From Nageia nagi (taxonomy: Eukaryota; Pinophyta), in contig JBITNC010000001.1 of the NCBI GenBank assembly GCA_050084985.1, positions 96,100,001 to 96,164,000 on the forward strand: a DNA stretch of 64,000 nucleotides. The letters are read 5' to 3'. Shown in pieces: positions 43,735-54,959 of the stretch. Position 1 is the stretch's first letter, and each line of letters begins with the position of its first letter. A program made the translations under genes and the position numbers. Below the pieces are notes generated by a model. The model had not been told where the DNA came from. It saw nothing but the letters and a program-made list of their open reading frames with translations, and ran no database searches.

Positions 43735-45176
43735 TATAATGTTCCCATTTTTTAAGTGTTTTCCCTATTTACACCTCTAATAAATGAGAATATTAATTTA
43801 GAGTGTTTTTGTCTACTTTAGTGGAATTTGACCAAAATGTTGTAAATTCCACTTAGATACTTAATAAATCTCTAATTATGGAATAAATGGCCCTTTATTT
43901 ATTTATTTTTACTTCTTTAATTATTGAAATGCCAATAAATATTGTATTTGTAATACCAAGATAATCATAATTATAAATGCAATATTAATCTCATTAAATG
44001 AGGTGTTACATATTTTAGCTTTGATGATTCTAATATTGGCATTAAATGTATCTCTAGTCATTAGTGCTCCTCTCTTTATGTAGAGCATCCCCCTAAGTAA
44101 TTGCATCAACTACGAGATCATTTGGAGCTCCAAGGATGAACTTGGCACTTTGAACTAGGCATTTCCAATCTCGAGGCAAGTGGACATCCTTAGAACATGG
44201 AAGTTGGGAATAGGAGCATCCTAAACTCCATGTTATCCTCCTATGGCACATGGACCTATGGCACTGGTCATGAGACACTTCAAAATCATCCACTCTTGGA
44301 TGTTGATATTCTTGGCCCTTAGATGTGATTTCATTTATCCTAAGGCACCTTGTCTTGGACATTATGTACATGAGCACATGGACCACATCTCTCCATCGTT
44401 GGATCATCTCAATGCAATATTATAATATGATCACCCTCACCTATAAAAAAGAACTCATAGCCATTATGAGATATGTTGATTATGAATTTTAAAGCCCATT
44501 TTTAGACTAAGTGGAAGCTCTTTCTTTTCCACTTGTAGGGCAACTTGCATTTGAGGTATTAGGTGAGAGGAGGCTAACATTAACTTATTCAAGCCATATT
44601 GAGAGGAACATTGTTGGTTCCATCATAGTTGCTACAAAGGAGACCTAGTCTCGCCTCACTACTTCTGGGATTAGTGAGGCCCTAGAGCCATCCCAAATAA
44701 CCCTATTAAAGATAGTCCTAGTACAAACTCCTTAGGTTGGAAAAAATATTGTAATTGCACTTATGCTATCATTTTATTAATACAATTATATTTTGTTGTT
44801 GAAATATTTTTTTATCTCTTTATGCTTAGACATTGGATTATGGAGTAATTTTTTCATTGCTTAAAATCTCATTTTGCTCCCTAAATGTGATGTTGAATTT
44901 GGAGGTGTATTTTCATAGCATAAGACATATTTTTTCTTACTATTTACAACATGGGCATTTGAAGGTATTTTCTACAAGTTGAAATCATATTTTTCTTCTC
45001 TAGTTAGATGTTGGGTTTGTGTGTGAATTTTTAAGTTATCATTGTTAAACTTTCCAATCCTAACTAGAGACTAAATGGTGCATTTTTTAGTTTTTTATAC
45101 TAGTTTGAAAGGTTGAAGCCAAACATCCCTCTCCTAGGGCATGTTTGAGGAGTGATCCCTAGAACGGCTCATCACA
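43735..45176 (+). repeat. 3' LTR of element E
   Basis: It starts tataatgttccc and ends ctcatcaca at 45176, followed by the right TSD AACTT (45177-45181). A TATA-like cacctataaaaaagaac occurs near 44440. Confidence 0.9.
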
Positions 45177-45289
45177 AACTTATAATATTTGGACAAAATC
45201 TACTAAAATAGATAAAATTTATCCTAAAATCATGTTCCCATTTATCATAGATGAAATGGAAAAAATATAATACAAATGGGGATATTATA
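45177..45289 (-). repeat. LTR of F, 5'-terminal piece
   Basis: On the minus strand, reading from 45289: TATAATATCCCCATTTG, then 'ttttatctattttagtagat'. This parallels the start of the E LTR ('gtctactttagtgga'). It stops at the TSD of E. Confidence 0.85.
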
Positions 45290-45908
45290 AGTCTCCCTTC
45301 TGAAATTGCTTTTCCCTAAGCAATTAGGAACATCCATATTTTTAGTAAAGTCTTCTTGTCCCTTCTCTTTGTCTTCAAAATTATGCATGATAGAGAGAAT
45401 GGATTTTTCATACTCTAGTTGGTCCTTGTGATAAAAAAAAAAAAAACTAGCTTCCTTTTGGGTTCCACCAAATTATTTCTGTGAAGGTGGTCAAGCATAG
45501 CTCTCTTGAAGGCCTTTAGATCATAAGGGGATAAGCTTCCTCGTGAAATAGCCAATCATAGCTCATGGTGGATCCTTACTCCTTTGATGGTGATTATTTT
45601 CCCTTTAGAGGTGAATCTAACTTCTTGAGTTTGTAAGTTTGTTTGTACATTTCCAAAAGGATACATCCATTGAACCCCAAGCATAACTTGTTGCAAATCA
45701 TCTTGAAGAAAAACATAAAAATCTTCCTCAAGTATGTAGTCTCCATGGTAGTCTCCCATATGATTCTAACCATCATTGTCTTGTTGCAAATAATGTAGTA
45801 GCCATTGGCATTGGTCACATATATCAACTCTACATCCTTGGTGGACAAGTTCTTCTTTACTACAAACCCTTTGTCAATAACAACTACATTTAGGGAGTTT
45901 TGCATCAT
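45290..45908 (-). pseudogene. Protease-like frame and C-terminal tail of element F
   Basis: Reading right to left: 45890-45850 gives VVVIDKGFVV, the Asp-x-Gly of a gypsy retropepsin, then KTMMVRII. After a shift come ILEEDFYVFLQDDLQQVM, LGVQWMYPFGNVQTNLQTQE and VRFTSKGKIITIKGVRI (45759-45570), the second half of the protease. A stop for Arg or Gln follows. The frame then remains open through SLSPYDLKAFKRAMLDHLHR and NNLVEPKRKL to a T-rich slip (about 45435), ending close to the polypurine tract near 45295. There is no room for polymerase. Confidence 0.78.
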
Positions 45909-45929
45909 CTAATGCATCAAACCCTAATG

Positions 45930-46460
45930 TACTTTTTTTATTTTTTTAGTCATCGAGTTGACACCTTACTTGACACTAAGGGTTGTGTCAAATAATTCGT
46001 CAACTAAGGTGTCATCATTTTTTCAAAAGCATCAAGTTATGCATTAGTTATTATATGCACATTACGTCAACTATAATGCTAAATGCATCAAGTTAATTAA
46101 CTCTTAAAATGTCACGATGTCGATGCATTACGAGTCATCATATAGACAAATGAAGAGTCAAGTCCTAAATGCGTTATGAGTCAATAGTTTGATGCATGAA
46201 GATTTAAGGCGTTGATGCATGAAGAATCAAGAAATTGATGCATTTTTAGTCAATAGTTAGATGCATGAAGAGTCAAGGAATTGACACATTATGAGTCAAT
46301 TGTTTGACACATTATGAGTCAATTGTTGACACATGACGAGGCAAAGATTTGATGCATTACAAGTTAATATTTTGATGCTTTTGGAGTCAAGTTTGGAGTC
46401 AAAATTTTGACGCATTAAGAATCAAGGAAGGAGTCAAATGTTGGATGCTTAAGATGTCAA
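45930..46460 (+). repeat. Minisatellite built on GATGCAT...GAGTCAA
   Basis: Words such as 'gatgcatgaagagtcaa', 'gacacattatgagtcaat' and 'gatgcattacgagtca' recur about every 20-30 bp, best ordered from 46120 to 46430. The left part (45930-46090) has weaker copies with 'gtgtcaa' and 'gcatcaagtta'. Several units keep CG (gacgca, tacgag). No protein is encoded. Confidence 0.8.
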
Positions 46461-47190
46461 AATTAGTATCATTTTTCAAAAAACTAAAACTATTTTATTA
46501 TTACCCTTTTTTATTTTTTTTACATTTAATACAATCAAAATACATTGAACATAATATATATACATTTCAAATTTTATTTCATATTTTTTTAGTACATTCC
46601 AAATACATAAAATAATGTTAAATTAAATTATAATACATTAAAAATAAAGAAATTAAAATTGAAACATATAAGCATTAAATATAAGCATAATAAAAATAAA
46701 ACTTGAAACACATGAAGTATAAATAATATAACACATTAATAATAGATGTATATAATCCTAGTATAGAGTTTGAGGATTAGGAAAGCCCAAAATAAATTTT
46801 TATGGGTTGAGTACTAGGAATGGTATAGAGTTTGAGGATTAGGAAAGCCCAAAATAAATTTTTATCCATGATGCAATTAATACCATTCAAAATTACTCTT
46901 ATGGACCTCATGAGGATTTGGGTCCTCCCTTCTTCGATCATAGATAAAATTTCAAGATAAATCAATATATATAAATATCAATCATTAATTATACTTTCAT
47001 TTTATTTTAAATTCACATACTAATGATATAGTCTTAATCATTTTACTATCTTTATTAATATCAATATTCAAATACAAATTTACTATCTTTATTAATATCA
47101 AATCTTAGAATGGTCTCATATCAATATTAAATCATTTACTATCTTTAATATTACATAAGCTCTTTTTAAAGTAATTTTAATTAATTAATT
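46461..47190. other. AT-rich spacer with short direct duplications
   Basis: No gene is seen. A 43-bp stretch starting gtatagagtttgaggattag occurs at 46761 and again, apparently unchanged, at 46823. A second small duplication ('tttactatctttattaatat') lies at 47041-47100. The repeats are recent relative to the surrounding decay. Confidence 0.6.
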
Positions 47191-48110
47191 CATATTCCTA
47201 AACCGTCATTATCTTTACTTTTTTTATTGATTCCACATTGATTATGTTTAAAAAGATATATTTAAAAAAAATAATAATATACTTGGATAAATCAAAATAA
47301 ATAAGGGGGGAGGTCCAATGAGCTGGATTTCGTAGTGAATTTGCAACACTACGACTTGGTGATAAAAACTTTTTACCTGGTGCTTCCATGCCACCAAATA
47401 GGAAAATACATTCAGAATAAAATAACAACCATGGTCTACGCAAAGAGGTGTTTCTCCTAATTTAATTCATATATACTAAGCTATGCAAGCATAGAGTCGG
47501 ACTTTGTGACCTTCGAAAATATTATTTATCATATGTTTTCGTGGTGACTAAAGAAAAACGTATGGCAATCCATCCAAAGCGTAGTTAAAATGAATTTTCA
47601 CTTCAAAAAATATAGACAAATGTCATGATTCAAATGATGACAGGGTACACATAAAATGCATTATCTGAAAGAGGTGCAGTATCAAATCAAACTCTGCAAT
47701 CAAAGAGGTGTACGCAGACTTTTGAGTAAATGAAATGGTCAATTCTTGGACAAGGTCTCATACGCGCAGTTTTATGGACTACAAATATGGCAGTATGCGT
47801 ACAAGAATTATTTTTTGAAAAGGTGAAAACATTTTACGCATAATGCTAGACTCTGAAAAACTTGTCACTATTTTCTTAGGAGTCATTAGCATGGAAGTCT
47901 ATCAAAATATTTTCAAAAATGGTTTCCTAAAATAAATTATGGCGTATACACCTGAATAGCTCAAAAAGTGGATGAGTACACAAGTTTCCGGGAATGTTTT
48001 GTTGAATGCTCGTAGAGGCTAATAAAATGGATGCATTCATATAAAAAGCAATTATCAGAAATTCTTTGTAAGAGAAAAGAAGAGCTTTTGCTAGGTTACT
48101 TTTTGTGACT
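47191..48110 (-). other. CpG-retaining segment, possible old 5' gene end
   Basis: CG dinucleotides are common between 47330 and 48020 (tacgac, catacgcgcag, gtatgcgtac, ggcgtatac), unlike the neighbouring DNA. On the minus strand a frame 47443-47198 includes GGMEAPG followed by GTAAAAAG, a fair splice donor, so a short first exon can be imagined. No partner exon or domain was found. It may be a formerly unmethylated gene start or a young insertion. Confidence 0.3.
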
Positions 48111-49030
48111 TTTTTTTAAGGTGAAACTTACATAAAAGCTTATCAAGCATTAAATATATTATCTTACCATTCAACTAATGTACTTCCATGTTTTCCACCT
48201 AATAGACTCTAAAAATGAAATAATAAATTGCACTCACTTTATGAACAAGCTTCATGTGCATTAAGTCAAATATGATAAATAACATGTTTCCTCAATAAAA
48301 GATTGACATGTACACGTAATACCATTTTCATATACCTACATTAAACATTTTCTTTTCAAATCCTATTAATGGTATCAAAATGAGTCTATAGCATTAAAAT
48401 CAAAAATAAAAGGAAGGCTCTTGAGCTTTGAGAGGGGAAAGAGGATTTTTCTCCTCCAGAGGCTCTCATCCAAAGCTAAGAAGAAAAGAAATGCTAGTAG
48501 ATGTCTTTTTCCTAATGTTCCACTCCTTTATTTATGGCCAAGGAGACTCAAATATATCCAAATGGACATCTACTCAATTTTTAATAATTTTTGGTGGTAA
48601 GTCTTAATAAAGTTGTTGATGATTGCAGTGTCATTAAATAATTTGAAACCTTTTTTATTAACTACCAAAATAATGCCAATAGTGCCCCATACCTAACATA
48701 AGGAAACAAAATAAGTAGGGTCATAATTCAATTATTTTCATAAATCATTAATACCTTGTAACATCCCAAAGTGACTTTAACCCTTTCTAACTTTTATTAT
48801 TTTAATTTTCATTGTATTTTACTAACAATCGTAAGTAAAAATTCAAATTTCGAAAGAATATTCTTTACCATCCCTTTTTGAATTTAACTTTCAAAAATTC
48901 ATAAGAGGACGTTAATCACACATTTTACCTATGATGGTCACCTCAATCTGCAGGATAATTGTTAATATACACACGTATATCCATAAACACACAATCACCA
49001 TAAAAATTGATATTCATGACTAATTATTCT
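48111..49030. other. Non-coding, one promoter-like site
   Basis: No gene is seen. On the minus strand 'ggccataaataaaggag' (about 48525-48545) resembles a TATA region, with a purine/pyrimidine-biased tract downstream (48410-48480). It could be part of an unrecognised LTR. On the + strand 'aatggtatcaaaatgag' (48369) weakly resembles a tRNA-iMet primer site. Confidence 0.25.
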
Positions 49031-49039
49031 ACCTTGCAA

Positions 49040-50299
49040 ATACATGATCTATGATGATCCTTAGGGTTTGTCAATGAACCAATGTTAATCATTTCCTCAC
49101 TCTTACCCTTCAGTTCCTGTCACCAATTCACCTTTGGTTCCTAGAGTCTTTGATTGCTCCTTTCATCTTGTAGTAACTTGTTACCTGAATCATAAAATCT
49201 TGAAGGCAATATCAACTCGAAACAAATAATACATATTTCCACTTAAAATCTATCATCACATAGCAATGGTTCAAATATGATTTTATTTACATTCTCGATA
49301 GTGCTTAAGGTTAAATGGTGTCATTAGGCAAGTCATTGCATTTTATCTCTCCTCTAATTTAAATCCTTGCCCATTTATCACAATGCCCAATTTGGATTCC
49401 AAGTATCACCAAATTCTTTTTTTAAGATATCTATTACTCTCTGTTTGATTGCAAAATATACAAATTTTTAGAAAATGAATTAAAAACTTAAGTAAAATGT
49501 AGTATTAATAAAAATTTATTAAAAAAATTAAGTATACTTTATAATTTATAAAATTAAGTATAACAAATTATATATATACCTGCTTCATTTTATTTTTTCA
49601 ACTCAAGATCTATTGTGGAATCGAACTAGTGGAAAGTGTGTTTCTTGAGAGTGTCATAAAAAAATGCCTTGAAGAAAAATTAATAATATTATTAAATTAA
49701 TATATTCCAAAATAATGTATGTATATATATATATATATTAAAATCAATTCTTACTATTCTGATCTTTAATGACAATACCCTTTACATCCACCTTAATCTC
49801 AATATCATTGGTACCCTTGCATGTCATAAAAATAGTCTCCTTATTGATTGACTGTACATATGCAATGACAACATTACTTAGATTATCTTTATTGAATATA
49901 ACATTTAATTAATAAAAGGCAACTTCAATCAATTTTTTGAAATTAACAAATCAAATAATGTTATACTCTAGTGATGAGCCTGTCGATGATGATCAATCAA
50001 CATCATTAACAAGTCCAAAAGGCCTAGTACTTGAAGACCCAATGGCCATTTGTCTATTAATTTCTCTATTAATTTCATGCCTTTCAATCCATTATGTGGC
50101 CATTTTATATAATTTTGCCACAACCTTACTTTATAAAAAAAAAAAAGATAAAAAAAACAAAGTTAATTTTTCTTTTGAAATGAATATTATTAAATAAAAA
50201 ATGAACAAATCACATTCATAAATAAATACTTACAAAACCCTTCTTGCTTACAATTATCTTTGAAGGTTTTGGCTTCTTTCCTCTCCTGTTGTCGACCAT
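49040..50299 (-). pseudogene. Decayed multi-exon gene of unknown family
   Basis: The first exon is convincing: on the minus strand ATG at 50299 opens 22 codons (MVDNRRGKKPKPSKIIVSKK, then GF) ending at 50234 before GTAAGTA. A second block starts at 50124 after a T-rich tract and AG (VVAKLYKMAT, later WIERHEINREINRQMAIGSS), in phase, with a stop for Gln and one for Arg. Further blocks are 49890-49744 (DNLSNVVIAYVQSINKETIF, later NDIEIKVDVKGIVIKD, stop), about 49680-49590, and 49210-49060 (NKLLQDERSNQRL). The product is basic then polar; no domain is recognised. It may be a transposon gene, as it abuts a telomere-like array as the transposase-like gene does. Confidence 0.45.
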
Positions 50300-50369
50300 G
50301 ATAATCACTAAATAAAGATAATAACAAAAAATATTATTAGTATAAAAAATTTAGAACTTTTTAAACATA

Positions 50370-52480
50370 AACTCTTAACCCTAACTCAAACATAACAAAA
50401 ATAATTATTAGTATATTATAAATTAAATTTTATGTTAAGTTAAAATAAAATACTAACTCTTAACTTTAATCCAAACCTTTAAACCCTAACCTAAATTATA
50501 TTTTTAAAATTTATAATTCAAATTTTTTATAAATTAAATGTTTAAAATTTAAAATTTAAAATAATAATAAATTACATGTTTAAAATATAAAATTTAAAAA
50601 TAATAATAAAATATATGTTTAAAATTTAAAATTATATTAAAAATTAAATTTTAAGTTAAGTTAAAATAAAACCTTAATTCCTGATATTAATTCTTAACCC
50701 TAAACTTAAACTCAAACCCCTTAAACCCTAACCTCTAATCTAAACATTTAATGCTTACCCTTAACCTAAACCTTTTACGCTTACCCCTAACTAAAACCTT
50801 TAACTACAACCCTTAAATCTTAAACATAACTATAATTTTAAACCTTAACCCTTAAACTCTCACCATAACCCTTAAATCCAAGCCGTATTCCTTAAACCCT
50901 AACCCTTACCTTTAAATCCTAACCATTAGCATTAAATCTTAATTTTTAACTCAAATCCAAACCCATTGTATCCTAACCATGAAATCAAACCCAAATTCTT
51001 AACCCTTAAATCCTAACGTACATCCTTAAACCATAACCCCCAACCAAAACTCTAACCCTAACCAAAACTTTTAAACCTTAAACCAAACCCCTTACCCATA
51101 AATCTAACCCTAGTTTTTTTTCAAACCCAAAGTTTAAACCCTAACCCGAACTTTTAAACCTAAACCCATTATATTTTTAAAAATTTTAATTTAAATTTTT
51201 AAAAAATTATATTTTTAAAATTAAAAATTTAAAAATATTAATAAATTATATGTTTAAAATTTAAAAAATATATTATAAATTAAATTTTAATCCAAACCCA
51301 TATCCCCTTAATTAAACCCTAACACCTAATCGTAACCCAAACCCTTAACTAAATAATACCCCAAACCCTTAATCCTTAATCAAAACCCTTAAATCCTAAC
51401 TATATATAACCCAAAAATCTTAATTATTAACCCTAAATTTAAATATAAACCCTTAACACTTAAACATTAACCCCTAGCCTAAAACTTTAATGCTTACACC
51501 TAACCTAAACCTTTAACACTTACCCTTAACCAAACCTTTTAACTGCAACCCTTGAATCCTAACCAGAACTATAATTTTAAACCTTAACCCTTAAACTCTA
51601 ACCATAACCTTTAAATCATTAACCCCTAGCTTGAAACTTTAATGCTTACACCTAACCTAGACCTTTAACGCTTACCCTAAACCAAACCCTTTAACTGCAA
51701 CCCTTGAATCCTAACCATAACTATAATTTTAAACCTTAACCCTTAAACTCTAACCATAACCTTTAAATCATAGCCGTATTCCTTAAACCCTAACCCTTAC
51801 CCTTAAATTGTAATTTTTAACTTCAATCCAAACCCATAAAATCCTAACCTTGAACTTAAACCCAAACTCCTAACCTTTAAATCCTAACATAAACCCTTAA
51901 ACCATAACCCTAACCTATACCCTAATGTAAACCCCTCACCTAAACCCTTAAACCTTAACCCAAATCCTTATCCCTTAAAGCATTGTAACCCCTAAACCTA
52001 ACCTAAACCTTTAAACCCATACCCAAACACTTAACCCTTAAAACCAAACCTATAACCTAAATTATATTTTTAGAATTTATAATAAATTATATGTTTAAAA
52101 TTAAAAATTTAAATTTATAATAATTTATATGTTTAAAATTAAATATCATATTATAGATTAAATTTGAAGTTAAATTAAACTAAAATCCTAACTCCTAACC
52201 CCAATCCAAACTTTTAAACCCAAACACCTTACCTTTAATCTTAACCCTAATTTTTTTTCAAACTCTATGTTTAAACCCTAACCATAACTTTTAAACCTAA
52301 ACCTATTATATTTTTAAAATATTTAATTTAAATTTTTAATAAATTATATGTTTAAAATTTAAAATTTAAAAATATTAGTAATTTATATGTTTAAAATTTA
52401 AAATTATATTATAAATTAAATTTTAATCCAAACCCCTATCCCCTTAATTAAACTATAACCTAAACACTTTAACCCAAACC
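50370..52480 (+). repeat. Degenerate telomere-like array 2 with higher-order repeats
   Basis: This is 2.1 kb of CCCTAAC/CCCTTAAA variants broken by AT-rich blocks ('tatgtttaaaatttaaaa'). A block containing a T-run, 'caaaccc', and the AT block recurs at 51113-51300 and 52251-52440, an offset of about 1,137 bp. A shorter block starting 'atgcttac' occurs at 50751, 51490 and 51642. So the array grew by duplication of large pieces, not only by heptamer addition. Confidence 0.85.
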
Positions 52481-53770
52481 CTATCCCCTAAACCCTTCAA
52501 ATTACATTATAAATTAAATTTAAAATTTAAAATTGTACTATGTTATAAATTGAAATTTAAAAATATATCATATTATAAATTAAGTTAAAATTTCAAATTA
52601 TAAATGAATTATTGATTTGTTATTTATAAAAAAGGAGATTATGTGGTCATTTTAATAAAACAAAAAAAAATATTAAGAAGCTATTGGAATTTTTGGTATG
52701 TTTATGCATATTTTTCTATGAAATTTTCAAATTTTATTAATTTTTTGCAGCAAAAATGAAACCCTAATTTGGAAATTTTGTAAAATGATTTAGAATCTAA
52801 TTTTTAAAATTATTTAATTTTATAAACACTAATTGTTTTCAAACCCTATGTTTAATTTTGTAAACCCTAAATTTTTTCAAACCCTAGGTTTAATTTTATA
52901 AATCTTAGTTTTTTTTCAAACCCTAAGTTTAGTTCATCAAATTTTAGTAAAAAAAATCTATCTATACTATAGGGTTTTCATTTTCTTATGTTTAATTCAA
53001 CAAATTCTAGTAAAAAATACTATCTAAGGTTTAGGGTTTTCATTTTTTATTAGTTTTGTAGGTTTATTTTTGTATATTTTTATTTCAACATAAACAATAC
53101 CATATTTATGCAAAAATATCCTATTTCTATAACAAATGTTAAATACTTATTCCCAAAATAATTTTGAAAGTAAAAAAAGTAGATTTAGAACATGTACTTT
53201 TCAATTTGGTTGTGAATTTGACAAATTTGACTTGGATCTGAAAAAAAGTTAGTCCTAATATAAGTGTTATGTCCCCCTCTCCCATGGCAAACACTTTCTT
53301 CCCTATCCATCTCATGAAAATCGAATGAAAGAATGATTAGTGGGGTATGTGAGGTATGCCCCTTTTGTTTTTTACGATTCCATGTTCGACTTGATGCAGA
53401 AATGCATCAAGCAATGTGTCATGCCCAAAAAAATAAAATAAAAAATACCCAATTTAATGCTTAAAAAATATTTCTACATACTTAAAAATATTACATTTAA
53501 AAAAATACTTGAAAAATATTAAGTAGTTTTAAAAACACGTAAAAAATATACTTGAATAATTTAAAATCGTATTTAGATAAAAAAATATTACATACATGAA
53601 TTACTTAAAAAATAATTTAAAAATATAATATTAAATTCATAAATATATACTTTTAAAATATTAAATATTAAAAAATATTTTAAAAATATAATATTAAATT
53701 CGTAAATATATAATTTTAAAAATATTTTTGAAATACATAAATAATTTAAATTAATTCATAAAAAAAATTA
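52481..53770. other. AT-rich region without a gene
   Basis: Short phrases 'aaaccctaggtttaatttt' at 52860-52960 and their inverse 'ggtttagggttttcatttt' at 53025-53045 are stray telomere-like words in both directions. The rest (53430-53770) is A/T-rich with 'aaaatattaaat' repeats. No coding signal is seen. Confidence 0.5.
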
Positions 53771-54955
53771 AACTATAAATATTGTTAAATTAATAAAATG
53801 CAATTTTAATATTATGATATCATTAATGCTTTGTTAATGTTAATGTACTTATGTTAATACATACTATAATAATGTTAGGGTTAGGAGTCATGTTAGGGTT
53901 TGTGGGTTAGGATTTGATGTTATAGGTTTCAAATTTTTTAATATCATGTCAATGTTAATGCTATACGTCAATGTTGGTATGTTAATGTCAATGTTAATGT
54001 TAATGGTATGTTAATGTTATATCAATATTTAATATTATGATAATGTTAATGTTATACGTCAATATTAATGCTAATGTTATATCCACCATATCAAGCCTGA
54101 ACCCCATGTCGGTTAGACAAGGGTTAGATTGTTGATGGTGGAGGAAGAGTTGTAATGACCACTTCCAATATATTGTTATGTGACTCATTGGTAAAATATG
54201 GTAATGTTATATGTCAATGCCAATATTAATGCTATGTCAATGTTGATGCAATGTGATGTTAATATTATGTTCATGTTATTTTAATGGTAAACTTAATTCG
54301 ATTATAACGTTAATGCAATGTTAAAGTTATGTGAATGCTCTGTTAATGTTATGGTAGTGTTAATTTTATGTTAATGTTAATGATATGTTGATGTTGTCAT
54401 TTTTAATGCAATACAATGTTTATATTATGTTCATGTTATTTTGATGGTAATGTATATGCAATGTTACTTGTTATGTTAATGCTATGTTAATATAGTAAAT
54501 GTGGTGTTGGTGTTAATGTGATGTTGATGCCATGTTATTATAGATAATGTGATGTTAATGTAATGTTAATGCTATGTTAATATAGTAATTGTGATGTTAG
54601 TAATAATGCCATGCTAATATAGTTAATGCAATATTAATGTTATGTTAATGTCATGCTAATATAGATAATGCGATGTTAATGTTATGTTAGTGTTAATACG
54701 ATGTTACTTGTTATGTTAATGCCATTTTAATATAGTTAATGTTATATTAGTGTTAATGTGATGTTAATGTTATGTTAATGCTATGTTAATATAGTAAATG
54801 TGATGTTAGTGTTATTGCGATATTAATGCCATGTTAATATAAATAATATGATGTTAATGTTATGTTAATGCTATGTTGATATAGTTAATGTGATGTTAAT
54901 GTTAATGTGATGTTAATGCTATGTTAATGTTAGTGCAATGTTAATATAGATGCAT
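53771..54955 (+). repeat. TTAATG-rich minisatellite
   Basis: Units of 11-12 bp around 'ttaatgttatg' alternate with 'ctatgttaatatagt' and 'taatgtgatg', giving a loose higher-order repeat best seen from 54470 to 54950. The array is interrupted at about 54081-54205 by a copy of a longer repeat found again at 55321. The + strand is T/G-rich and nearly free of C. Confidence 0.85.
54081..54205 (+). repeat. Dispersed repeat, copy 1, inside the TTAATG array
   Basis: It shares with 55321-55446 the words 'ggttagattgttgatggtgg' (copy 2: gattagattattggtgatgg), 'gagttgtaatgaccacttcc' and 'ttatgtgactcat'. The two copies differ at about one site in six. They may be remnants of the same element type. Confidence 0.75.
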
Positions 54956-54959
54956 ATAC

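Larger units (their letters stand above)
38717..45176 (+). mobile_element. Element E: gypsy-type, long LTRs, no pol
   Basis: The LTRs are 38717-40165 and 43735-45176 (1,449 and 1,442 bp). A perfect 5-bp TSD, AACTT, lies at 38712-38716 and 45177-45181. A tRNA-iMet-type primer site starts at 40167. The 3.6-kb internal part holds a degenerate tandem array, a coiled-coil-rich decayed frame, an unknown domain and the end of a protease-like sequence, then a purine-rich tract and the 3' LTR. No polymerase, RNase H or integrase sequence is present. It inserted into the LTR of its older relative F, in the opposite orientation. Confidence 0.88.
31037..45908 (-). mobile_element. Gypsy element F, 3' part, interrupted by D and E
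   Basis: F runs right to left. Its 3' LTR is present as three pieces: 45289-45177, 38716-38283 and 31900-31037. These align in that order with successive parts of the LTR of element E. Their summed length (about 1.41 kb) agrees with the 1.44-1.45 kb LTRs of E. Internal sequence 45290-45908 contains the polypurine tract and a protease-like reading frame. No reverse transcriptase, RNase H, integrase or 5' LTR was seen, and sequence beyond 45908 does not look like F. Confidence 0.82.

Noticed and set aside
43921-44425. Minus and plus strand frames in the 3' LTR of E
   Set aside because: They lie in LTR sequence, are not kept in the other LTR copy (38717-40165), and have no recognisable domain.
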